Below, in pieces: positions 1 to 12,000 of a DNA stretch of 64,000 bases. This stretch comes from G965205725 sp965205725 (lineage in GTDB: Bacteria > Pseudomonadota > Gammaproteobacteria > Pseudomonadales > Halieaceae), in assembly GCA_965205725.1 (NCBI GenBank), contig OZ242189.1:1-64000 (forward strand), written 5' to 3'. Positions within the stretch are counted from its first letter, which is position 1; each line of letters opens with the position of its first letter. The notes below the pieces were generated by a model. The model did not search any database. It was not told where the DNA came from and saw only the letters and a list, made by a program, of their open reading frames with translations. Made by a program: the position numbers and the translations under genes.

Positions 1-3000
1 ACGAGTACAATGCTGCTAGAATTCCACCGAATTTGATTGTTGTTATTGGCTAGGTTCGTGTAATCGGCGTTTACATTGCCAGGGATGCTGCCATTGCCCA
101 CCAGAATAATCTGGTCATCCGCGCCCAAATGATTGGCACCCGCCCAGCTTTCGTCATCCGCCAGAGTGACCGTTACAGCGTTGGAATCTACCTTGATATA
201 AATGGTATAGCTGACATCGTCAACAAAGGCCTGGCTGCTGTGGTCTGAGGATAAGCCGGTCGTTAAATCAAACACCACCGTGCTGGCGCTGGGCGTAATG
301 CTGGCATCGCTGCTGAGGGTGACCGCAGCCAGGGGAGCACTGGCATTGCCTGCCGCATCGGTCAGCACCAGAGCGGTGGTGACGGTGCCGCTAGCGGCCA
401 CATCCGCGTCGCCTGCGGTCAACGTATAGGTGCCCGTATAGGTGCCGTCGGTGTTGTCGTTGTCGATATCGGTCAAAGCCCGGCCATTAAAGCTGCCCGA
501 TAGGGTCAGCCCGGTCTCGGGGTTTCCCTCACTGTCATTGCCCGCAGTAACAGTCACCTGCACCGTATCGCCAAGCTGGTAGCTGCCGTCGGCCACGCTC
601 ACGCTCTCAATGGTGGGCGCGGTGGTATCGGTTGAGGGCGGGCTCACCCCCTCCGGCAGGGCAGTCAGTGCATCTCTTCCGCTGATGCCTGTAACAGTGT
701 CGTCCCACAGATCCACATTGTTTTCCGAACCACTGTAAAACCGAGTGAATGCCCCATCAGGGTTCAGGCGAGCGATGTTGTCGTCGTTGCCACCGCTGGC
801 AGAAATCCAGCGAATGACGTTGCCTGCCTGGGTAAAAGAGAGGTAAGTAGTTCCTGCATTGCCAAAAATGGCGCTGCCAGTGCCCACCAGAATAATCTGG
901 TCATCCGCGCCCAGATTATTGGCACCCGCCCAGCGTTCGTCATCCGCCAGAGTGGTATTGGCAGTATCGGAATCTACCTTGATATAAATGGTATAGGTGG
1001 TATCGGCAGCAAAGGTCCGGCTGCTGTGGTCCGACGATAAACCCGACGTTAAATCAAACACAACCGTGCTGGGCGCGGTGGGGTCGGGCGGGCTTGTGTC
1101 GGCTGCGGTGGCAAAATTGAGCGCCTCGCTATCGCTGATACCGGCGTAGGCGTTACCCGCCTCATCGGTGATGGCCCCGGCTGCGATCTCCAGGTGGTAG
1201 GCGTTGCCCTGGACCAGGTCGTCAGTGGGGTTAATGGTCAGCACCCGGCTGTTACCGCTGGTGTTAATGGACAACTGGCCACTGTCAGCCGTGACATCAA
1301 TGGTTCGGCTATCGTTGCTGTCCGTGTCATTGACCAGGGTGATGTTGCCGCTGCCCAGGGCAATGGCGCTGTCGAAGGTCAGCACGATGTCGTCCCCTGG
1401 GGCCACGGCGTCCGCGTTGTCCGCCGGGAGGCTGCTCTCCAGGGTGGGCGCGGTGGCGTCAATGCTCTCGCCGCTGAGGGTGACCGTGGTGCTGGTGGGA
1501 CTGCTGAGATTGGCCGCCGTATCGGTCAGCACCAGGGCGGCGCTGACGGTGCCCCCAGCGGCCACATCCGGGTCGCCTGCCACTACCGTATAGGTGCCGG
1601 TATAGGTGCCGTCGCCGTTGTCGGTGATAGCACTCAGTTCCTGACCGTTAAAGTCGCCCGAGAGGGTCAGCCCGGTCGCGGGGCTGCCCGCGCTGTCGCC
1701 CCTGGTGACAGGGGCCGCTGTGACAATCACCGCTACCGCATCGCCAATGTTATGGGTGCCGTCGGCCACGCTTATGCTGCGAATCACCGGCGCCTCCCCA
1801 ACCGGCGGGTTCACCCCGCTCGGCAGGGCGATTTGCGCCGGTTGCGCGCCTAAATCAACAGCAGCGCCGTCCCACAGGTCCACACCATTGCCCGCATTCC
1901 TGTACTGCCGCGCGAAGTCGCCATCATTCCCCAGCCTGGCAGCGATGGAGGAGCTGAGGGTGGTCATCCAGCTAATACTGACCGCTTCCACAGTCGCAAC
2001 GATAACATTTCCAACATTGCCGAGAATGGCACTGCCATCGCCGACCAGAATAATCTGGTCATCCGTGTTCAGATTATCGGCACCCGCCCAGCGTTCGCCG
2101 CTAGCCAGAGTGAGCGTGTGAGAGTCTGAATTCACCTTGATATAAATGGTATAGGTGACATCGGCAAAAAAGTCCCGGTCGCTGTGGCCCGAGGACAACC
2201 CGGTCGTTAAATCAAACACAACCGTGCTGGTGCTGGCGGTAATGCTCTCCCCGTTGAGGGTGACTGCGGTATGAGTGGGGCTGTCATTACCCGCCGCATC
2301 GGTCAGCACCAGAGCGGTGGTGACCGTGCCGCTATCGGCCACATCCGCGTCGCCTGCCTCCACCGTATAGGTGCCGGTATAGGTGCCGTCGCCGTTGTCG
2401 GTGGGATTGGCGGCCAGGGGCTGACCATTAAAGGTGCCCGAGAGGGTCAGGCCGGTCTCTGGGTTCCCCGCAGTGTCATTGCCCGCAGTAACGGTTACCT
2501 GCACGGTATCGCCAATCGTGTAGTTGCCATCGGCCACGCTCACGCTCTCAATGGTCGGCGCGGTGGTATCCGGCGCGGTGCCAGTAATGCTCTCGCCGTC
2601 GAGGGTGACTGTGGTACTGACAGGACTGGTAAGGCCATCCGTATCGGTCAGCACCAGGGCGGCGCTGACGGTGCCCCCATCGGCCACATCCGGGTCGCCT
2701 GCCTCCACCGTATAGGTGCCGGTATAGGTGCCGTCGGTGTTGTCGGTGATATTGGTCAGGGTCTGACCGTTAAAGCTGCCCGAGAGGGTCAGGCCGGTCG
2801 CGGCATTGCCCTCGGTGTCAGGGGCCGCAGTAACGGTTACCAGCACCGCATCGCCAATGTTATGGGCGCCATCGGTCACGCTTATGCTGCGAATCACCGG
2901 CGCCTCCCCGACCGGCGGGTTCACCCCGCTCGGCAGCTCAATCCGTGCCGGTTGTACGCCGAGGCCGGTAGCATTGCCACCCCACAGGTCCACGCCACTG

Positions 3001-6000
3001 AACCCATTATGATTCCGATTAAACTGACCAGCTAGGAGCAGTCGAGCGGCGCTGGTGAAACCGGCGCCGGCACCGGCGCCGGTGTCCCAGGTAATGAAGA
3101 CGCCACTTACATCGGTTTGACTGATAGTGCCTCCATGATTGCCGAGAATGGCACTGCCATCGCCGACCAGAATAACCTGGTCATCCGTGCCCAGATTATC
3201 GGCACCCGCCCAGCGTTCGTCGCTATCCAGAGTGATCGTGTTAGAGTCTGAATCCACCTTGATATAGAGGCTGTAGGTCACATCGTCAACAAAGGTCTGG
3301 TCGCTGTGGTCTGAGGATAAGCCGGTCGTTAAATCAAACACCACCGTGCTGGCGCTGGGCGTAATGCTGGCACCGCTGCTGAGGGTGACCGCAGTCAAGG
3401 GATCACTGTCATTGCCCGCCAAATCTCTCAGCACCAGGGCGGTGGTGACGGTGCCCCCAGCGGCCACATCGTCGTCGCCTGCCTCCACCGTATAGGTGCC
3501 GGTATAGGTGCCGTCGGTGTTGGCGGTGATATCGCTTAGTTCCTGACCGTTAAAACTGCCCGAGAGGGTCAGCCCGGTCTCGGGGTTGCCCTCGCTGTTA
3601 TTGCCGGCGGTGACAATCACCGCTACCGTATCGCCAAGCTGGTAGGCGCCGTCGGCCACGCTGACGCTCGCAATGGTCGGCGCGGTGGTATCGGTGGTGG
3701 CTGCGGTTTCAAAGTTGAGGGTCTCGGCATCGCTGATACCCGCGTAGGGGTTACCCGCCTCATCGGTGATGGCGGTGGCTGCAATCTCCAGGTGGTAGGC
3801 GCTGCCAAGGGCCAGGTCGTCGGTGGGGTTAATGGTCAGCACGGTGCCGTCACTGCTCAGGCTTAACTGGTTATTGTGAGCGCCGACATCAATAAGGAGG
3901 TTGGCGTTGTTGTCCGTGTCATTGACCAGGGTGATGCTGCCGCTGCCCAGCACAATCGCGCTGTCAAAGGTCAGTTGGATAGTCTGGCTCACGGGCACCC
4001 CGGTCAGGTCATCGAGCGGGATGCTGCTGCTCAGGGCGGGCGCGTTGGCATCAATGCTGGCACCGCTGAGGGTGAGCGTGTTATGGATGGGACTGACAAG
4101 GCTATCCGTATTGGTCAGCATCAGGGCGATGTTGACGGTACCCCCATCGGCCACATCCGCATCGCCTGGGGTTACCGTATAGGTGCCGGTATAGGTGCCG
4201 TCGGTGTTGCTGTTGTCGATATTGGTCAGGGCCTGACCATTAAAGGTGCCCGAGAGGGTCAGCCCGGTCTCGGGGTTGCCTTCAGTGTCAGTGCCCGCAA
4301 TAACGGTTACCTGCACGGTATCGCCAATCACATACGTGTCATCGGCCACGCTGACGCTGTGAATCACCGGCGCCTCCCCGGCGGGCAGGCTCACCGAGCC
4401 CGGCAGGGCCATCAGTACCGGTTGCCGGTCGTAGTCGGTAGCAATGCCGTTCCACAGGTCCAGAGTATTGGCCGCGCCACTGTAACGCCGAGTGAAATCG
4501 CCACTAAGGTCCAGGGTAACGGCGCGGGCCACTCCCCCGGCGGGCTCGGTGAACCATAGAGTGTTGCGCGGGCCGCCGCCCGTGCCCGCAGCAGCAAAGG
4601 CTCGGCTGATCGCATTGCCCCGATTGCCGAGAATGGCGCTGCCATCGCCGACCAGAATAAGCTGGTCATCCGCGCCCAGATTACCGCCACCCGTCCAGCG
4701 TTCGCCGCTATTCAGAGTGACTGTTACAGAGTCGGAATCCATCCGGATATAAATGGTATAAGTGACATCGGCAACAAAGGCCTGGCTGCTGTGGTCCGAG
4801 GACAGACCCGACGTTAAATCAAACACCACCGTGCTGGTGCTGGCGGTAATGCTCTCACCGGCGAGGGTGACTGCGGTCAAGACTCCACTGGCAAGGCCAT
4901 CCGCAGTGGTCAGCACCAGAGCGGTGGTGACGGTGCCGGTATCGGCCACATCGGGGTCGCCTGCCTCCACCGTATAGGTGCCGGTATAGGTGCCGTCGCC
5001 GTTGTCGGTGGTATCGGTCAATTCCCGACCGTTAAAGGTGCCCGAGAGGGTCAGCCCGGTATTGGGGTTGCCCGTAGTGCCCCCAGTGTCAATACCCGCG
5101 GTGACGGTTACCTCTACCGTGTCGCCAATCACATAAGTGCCGTCGGCCACGCTGACGCTCTCAATGGTGGGCCGCCCCCCGGTCGGCAGGCTCACCGAGT
5201 CCGGCAGCTCAATCAGTGCCTCTCGTCGGCCAACGCCGAAAGAACTGCCTTCCCACAGATCCACGGTATCGGCCGCTCCATCGTAAAACCGGAGCAACAC
5301 GCCGTTATAGCTCAGTCGAGCGGCTCCATCGCTGAGGGTGGTGTGGGTAAGCCAGCTAATGCCGTTGTCGAAATTTGCAGTGCGGCTGATCGCATTGTCG
5401 TCAAAGCCAAGAATGGCACTGCCATCGCCCACCAGAATAAGCTGGTCATCCGCGCCCAGATTATCCGCATCCGCCCAGCCTTCAATAGCCGCCAGAGTGA
5501 CCGTTGCAGAGTCGGAACCCACCTTGATATAGATTTCATGGGTGACATCGTCAACAAAGGTCTGGTTGCTGTGGTTGGACGAAAAACCCGTTGTTAGATC
5601 AAACACAACCGTGCTGAGCGTAACAAAGTTGAGCGCAGTGGCATTGCGGATACCGGCGTAGGCGTTGCCGACCTCATCGGTGATGGCGCCGGGCTCGACT
5701 TCGAGGTGGTAGGCGTTGCCATGGGCCAGGTTCTCGCTGGGGTTAATGGTCAGCACCGTGCTGTTATCGTCGGTGTTAATGGACAACTGGCCATTGTGAG
5801 CCGTGACATCAATAACGAGGCTGGCGCTGTTGTCCGTGTCATTGACCAGGGTGATATTGCCGCTGCCCAGGGCAATCGCGCTGTCAAAGGTCAGCACGAT
5901 GTTGCTGTCGCGGGCCACGGCGCTCGCGCCGTCGGTCGGGCTGCTGCTGCTCAGGATTGGCGCGTTGGCGTCAATGCTCTCACCGGCGAGGGTGACTTCG

Positions 6001-9000
6001 GCAAAGGGGTCACTGGCATTGCCCGCCCCATCGGTCAGCACCAGAGCGGTGGTGACGGCGCCGGTATCGGCCACATCCGCGTCGCCTGCCTCCACCGTAT
6101 AGGTGCCGGTATAGGTGCCATCGGTGTTGTCGTTGTCGATATTGGTCAAGTCCCGACCGTTAAAGGTGCCCGAGAGGGTCAGGCCGGTCTCTGGGCTTCC
6201 CGCAGTGTCATTGCCCGCAGTAACGGTTACCACTACGGTATCGCCAATCCCGTGAGTACCATCGGCCACGCTGACGCTGCTGATGGTGGGGGCCACGCTG
6301 TCCACCCGCACCCCGGTGGCGGCGGCTATATTGTTCAGCGTGAGGTTGGCATCGTTGCCGCTGCTATCGGCGAGCCTGTCCCCATTGAGGGCGAGCGCGC
6401 TGCCCACGCTCAGGCCGTCATTGTCCAGGTCACCCGCGACCACGGTATAGCGGTAAGTGAGGCTGTTGGCAGTGGCGGATGCGTAGGTGGCGGCGGCGGT
6501 ATTGTTGCCAGTGCGGCTGTCCAGGGTGAACTCCAGGCTTGAGTCGAGGCTGCCACTGCTGCCCGCCGTCAGGGTGACGGCTTCACTGAACTGCACCGTA
6601 AACTCAAGCGTATCCCCAAGCCCGTAGCTGCCAGCAGCCGGTACGCTCACGGCTGTGATGGTTGGCGCCACCCCGTCCACCAGCACCCCGGAGGCGTCGG
6701 CTACACTGTTCAGCATGAGGTTGGCGGCGTTGTTGCTGTTATCGGCGAGGCTGTCCCCATTGAGGGCGAGTGCGCTGCCCACGCTCAGGCCGTCATTGTC
6801 CAGGTCACCCGCGACGACGGTATAACGGTAAATGAGGCTGTTGCTGCCGCTGCCAGAGGCATAGGTGGCTGCGGCACTATTGTTGCTGCCAGCGCGGCTG
6901 TCCAGGGTGAACTCCAGGCTTGAGTCGAGGGTGCCACTGCTGCCCGCCGTCAGGCTGACGGGTTCACTAAACTGCACTGTGAATTCAAGCGTGTCGCCAG
7001 GCCCATAGGTGTCAGCAGCCGGTACGCTCACGCTAGTGATGGTTGGCGCGGTGGTATCCGCCTCGGCGCCAGTGGCAAAGTTGAGCGCGGTGGCATCGCT
7101 GATACCCGCGTAGTCGTTGCCGGCCACATCGGTGATGGCCCCGGCGTCGATCTCCAGGTGGTAGGCGCTGTTACTGGTCAGGTCGTCGGTGAGGTCAATG
7201 GTCAGCACCCGGCTGTTATCGCTGGTGTTAATGGACAACTGGCTATTGTGAGCCGTGACATCAATGGTTCGGCTATCGCTGCTGTCAGCGGCATTGACCA
7301 GGCGGATATTGCCGCTGCCCAGGACAATCGCGCTGTCGAAGGTCAGGCTGATATTAGTGTTAGATACCACATCAGTCGCGTCATCGGCGGGGATGCTGCT
7401 GCTCAGCAGCGGCGCGGTGGTGTCGGCGCCAGTAATGCTCTCGCCGCTGAGGGTGACTGTGGTGCTGGTGGGACTGCTGAGATTGGCCGCCGTATCGGTC
7501 AGCACCAGGGCGGTGGTGACGGTGCCCCCATCGGCCACATCCGCATCGCCTGCCTCCACCGTATAGGTGCCGGTATAAGTGCCGTCGTCGTTGTCGGTGA
7601 TATTGGTCAGGGTCTGACCGTTAAAGCTGCCCGAGAGGGTCAGGCCGGTCGCGGCATTGCCCTCGGTGTCAGGGGCCGCAGTAACGGTTACCAGCACCGC
7701 ATCGCCAATGTTATGGGCGCCATCGGCCACGCTTATGCTGCGAATCACCGGCGCCTCACCGACCGGCGGGTTCACCCCGCTCGGCAGCTCAATCCGTGCC
7801 GGTTGTACGCCGAGGCCGGTAGCAGTGCCACCCCACAGGGCCACGCCAGGGAACATCCCATCATGATTCCGATTAAACAAACCACCAGCTAGGAGCAGTC
7901 GAGCGGCGCTGACTCTGGAGCCGGTGCCGGTGCTCCAGGTAATGAAGAGGCCACTTACACTGGTTTGACTGATAGTGCCTCCATGATTGCCGATAATGGC
8001 ACTGCCATCGCCGACCAGAATAACCTGGTCATCCGCGCCCAGATGATCGCCACCTCTCCAGCGTTCGTCGCTATCCAGAGTGATCCTGTGAGAGTCTGAA
8101 TCCACCTTGATATAGAGGCTGTAGGTCACATCGTCAACAAAGGTCTGGCCGCTGTGGTCTGAGGATAAGCCGGTCGTTAAATCAAACACAACCGTGCTGG
8201 CGCTGGGCGTAATGCTGGCACCGCTGCTGAGGGTGACTTGGTCAAAGACCTCACTGTCATTGCCCGCCAAATCTCTCAGCACCAGGGCGGTAGTGACGGT
8301 GCCGCCAGCGGCCACATCGTCGTCGCCTGCCTCCAGCGTATAGGTGCCGGTATAGGTGCCGTCGCCGTTGTCGGTGATATCGCTTAGTTCCTGGCCGTTA
8401 AAACTGCCCGAGAGGGTCAGCCCGGTCTCGGGGTTGCCCTCGCTGTTATTGCCGGCGGTGACAATCACCGCTACCGTATCGCCAAGCTGGTAGGCGCCGT
8501 CGGCCACGCTGACGCTCGCAATGGTCGGCGCGGTGGTATCGGTGGTGGCTGCGGTTTCAAAGTTGAGGGTCTCGGCATCGCTGATACCCGCGTAGGGGTT
8601 ACCCGCCTCATCGGTGATGGCGGTGGCTGCAATCTCCAGGTGGTAGGCGCTGCCAAGGGCCAGGTCGTCGGTGGGGTTAATGGTCAGCACGGTGCCGTCA
8701 CTGCTCAGGCTTAACTGGTTATTGTGAGCGCCGACATCAATAAGGAGGTTGGCGTTGTTGTCCGTGTCATTGACCAGGGTGATGCTGCCGCTGCCCAGCA
8801 CAATCGCGCTGTCAAAGGTCAGTTGGATAGTCTGGCTCACGGGCACCCCGGTCAGGTCATCGAGCGGGATGCTGCTGCTCAGGGCGGGCGCGTTGGCATC
8901 AATGCTGGCACCGCTGAGGGTGAGCGTGTTATGGATGGGACTGACAATGCCATCCGTATTGGTCAGCATCAGGGCGATGTTGACGGTACCCCCATCGGCC

Positions 9001-12000
9001 ACATCCGCATCGCCTGGGGTTACCGTATAGGTGCCGGTATAGGTGCCGTCGGTGTTGCTGTTGTCGATATTGGTCAGGGCCTGACCATTAAAGGTGCCCG
9101 AGAGGGTCAGCCCGGTCTCGGGGTTGCCTTCAGTGTCAGTGCCCGCAATAACGGTTACCTGCACGGTATCGCCAATCACATACGTGTCATCGGCCACGCT
9201 GACACTGTGAATCACCGGCGCCTCCCCGGTCGGCAGGCTCACCGAGCCCGGCAGGGCCATCAGTACCGGTTGCGGGTCGAGGTCGGTAGCAATGCCGTCC
9301 CACAGATCCAGAGCGGCCTGACTATTGTTCGCGCCACTGTAACGCCGAATGAGCCTGCCACCATGGTTCAGGGTAACGGCGCGGCCCGCTCCCCCGACGG
9401 GCTCGGTGAACCATAGAGTGCTGTCCGGGCCGCCGCCCGTGCCCACACTACCAAAGCTTCGGCTGACCGCATTGCCCAGATTGCCGAGAATGGCACTGCC
9501 ATCGCCGACCAGAATAAGCTGGTCATCCGCGCCCAGATGATTGGCACCCGTCCAGCGTTCGCCGCTATTCAGAGTGACCGTTACAGAGTCGGAATCCATC
9601 CGGATATAAATGGTATAGGTGACATCGGCAACAAAGGCCTGGCTGTTGTGGTCCGAGGACAGACCCGACGTTAAATCAAACACCACCGTGCTGGTGCTGG
9701 CGGTAATGCTCTCACCGGCGAGGGTGACTTCGGCAAAGGGGTCACTGTCATTGCCCGCCGCATCGGTCAGCACCAGGGCGGTGGTGACGGTACTGCCATC
9801 GGCTACATCCGCGTCGCCTGGGCTCACCGTATAGGTGCCGGTATAAGTGCCGTCGCCGTTGTCGGTGGGATCGGTCAGTTCCCGACCGTTAAAGGTGCCC
9901 GAGAGGATCAGGCCGGTCTCCGGGTTCCCCGCAGTGTCATTGCCCGCAGTAACAGTCACCAGCACGGTATCGCCAAGCTGGTAGCTGCCATCGGCCACGC
10001 TCACGGCTGTGATGGTTGGCGCGGTGGTATCGGTGGTACCGGTTGAGGGCGGGCTCACCCCGTCCGGCAGGTCAGTCAGTGGCGGTTGTCTGCCTAAATC
10101 AACAGCAGCGCCGGCCCACAGATCCACAGTGTTGTTCGCATTCGCATTACTGTACAGCCGCAAGAAGTCGCCATCATACCTCAGCCTGGCAGCGATGGAG
10201 GTGCTGGCGGTGGTCAACCAGCTAATAGCGTTCACTCCCCCAGTCGTAACGATAGCATTTCCACGATTGCCGAGAATGGCGCTGCCGTCGCCGACCAGAA
10301 TAACCTGGTCATCCGCGCCCAGATTATCGGCACCCGTCCAGCTTTCGTCATCCGCCAGAGTGACTGTTGCAGAGTCTGAATTTACCCGGATATAAATGGT
10401 ATAGGTGGTATCGGCAGCAAAGGTCTGGCTGCTGTGGTCCGACGATAAGCCGGTCGTTAAATCAAACACAACCGTGCTGGGGTCGGGCGGGCTTGTGTCA
10501 GCCGCGGTTTCAAAGTTGAGCGTGATGGCATCGCTGATACCCGCGTAGTCGTTACCCGCCACATCGGTGATGGCGCCGGTCTCGATCTCCAGGTGGTAGG
10601 CGCTGTTACTGGCCAGGTCGCCGGTGGGGTCAATGGTCAGCACCCGGCTGTTACCGCTGGTGTTAATGGACAACTGGCCACTGTGAGCCGTGACATCAAT
10701 GGTTCGGTTATCGCTGGTGTCAGCGGTATTGACCAGGGTGATGGTGCCGCTACCCAGCACAATGGCGCTGTCGAAGGTCAGCACGAGGTTGGCCCCTGCG
10801 ACCACGGCGTCTGCGTCGTCCGCCGGGATGTGGCTGAGCAGGGTGGGCGCGGTGGTATCAATGCTCTCACCGCTGAGGGTGACTTCGGCAAAGGGGTCAC
10901 TGGCATTGCCCGCCGCATCGGTCAGCACCAGAGCGGTGGTGACGGTACTGCCATCGGCCACATCGGGGTCGCCTGCGGTCACCGTATAGGTGCCGGTATA
11001 GGTGCCATCGGTGTTGTCGTTGTCGATATTGGTCAGGGGCTGACCGTTAAAGCTGCCCGAGAGGGTCAGGTCGGTCTCTGCACTTCCCACAGGGCCCGCT
11101 GTAACGGTTACCTGCACTGTATCGCCAATCCCGTGGGCGCCGTTGGCCACGCTCACGGCTGTGATGGTCGGCGCGGTGGTATCCGCCTCGGCGCCAGTGG
11201 CAAAGTTGAGCGTCTCGCTATTGCTGATACCCGCGTAGTCGTTGCCCGCCAGGTCGGTGATGGCCCCGGCGTCGATTTCCAGGTAGTAGTCGCTGTTACT
11301 GGCCAGGTCGTCGGTGGGGTTAATGGTCAACACTGCGCCGTCACTGCTCAGGCTCAACTGGTTATTGTGAGCCGTGACATCAATGGTTCGGTTATCGCTG
11401 GTGTCAGCGGCATTGACCAGGCGGATATTGCCACTGCCCAGAGCAATGGCGCTGTCGAAGGTCAGCAGGATATTACTGTTAAGCGCCACATCGTCTGCGT
11501 CGTCCGCCGGGATGCTGTTGTTCAGCAGCGGCGCGGTGGTGTCTGTTGGGCCGGGCGGGGGAACAGGCAACGCTATACCGCCGCCGGTACCGCTGTCGAT
11601 CAGCAGGTCTTCCAGCGCCGGAGCGCCGCCTGCGTCTGCTTCGTTTAGAATCTCTGCCAGGCTGCCGGCATCATCCAGCGCCTCCAGGGTGCTGGCAAAA
11701 CTGCCACCCCCTGCCTCAAGCAGGGAACTCAACACGCTCGGGTCATCCAGGGCGGAGGTGACTACGGCCTCAATGAGGGTCAGCAAGTCTTCGGCGTCTG
11801 CCTCGGCGGGCAGGCTCTCCAGCAGATCACCCACTTCGCCGCCAGTGGGGATTAACTCGGCGACCAATTCTGTCTGGGTGGAGGCCAGGTCGGCCACTTC
11901 GACGGCGAGTTGGGTGACTGTTTCCAGTTCTTGTACGGGGCTGGCGCTGACTTGATCCAGCAACAGTCGGCCCACTCCCGCTGCGGCCTCGCCGCTGTAG

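Noticed and set aside
1194..11955. Many plus-strand open frames of 60-350 codons opposite the giant gene, with similar repeating translations.
   Set aside because: They are antisense shadows of a repetitive GC-rich coding sequence. Their similarity to each other follows from the module repeats on the minus strand, and they match no family.
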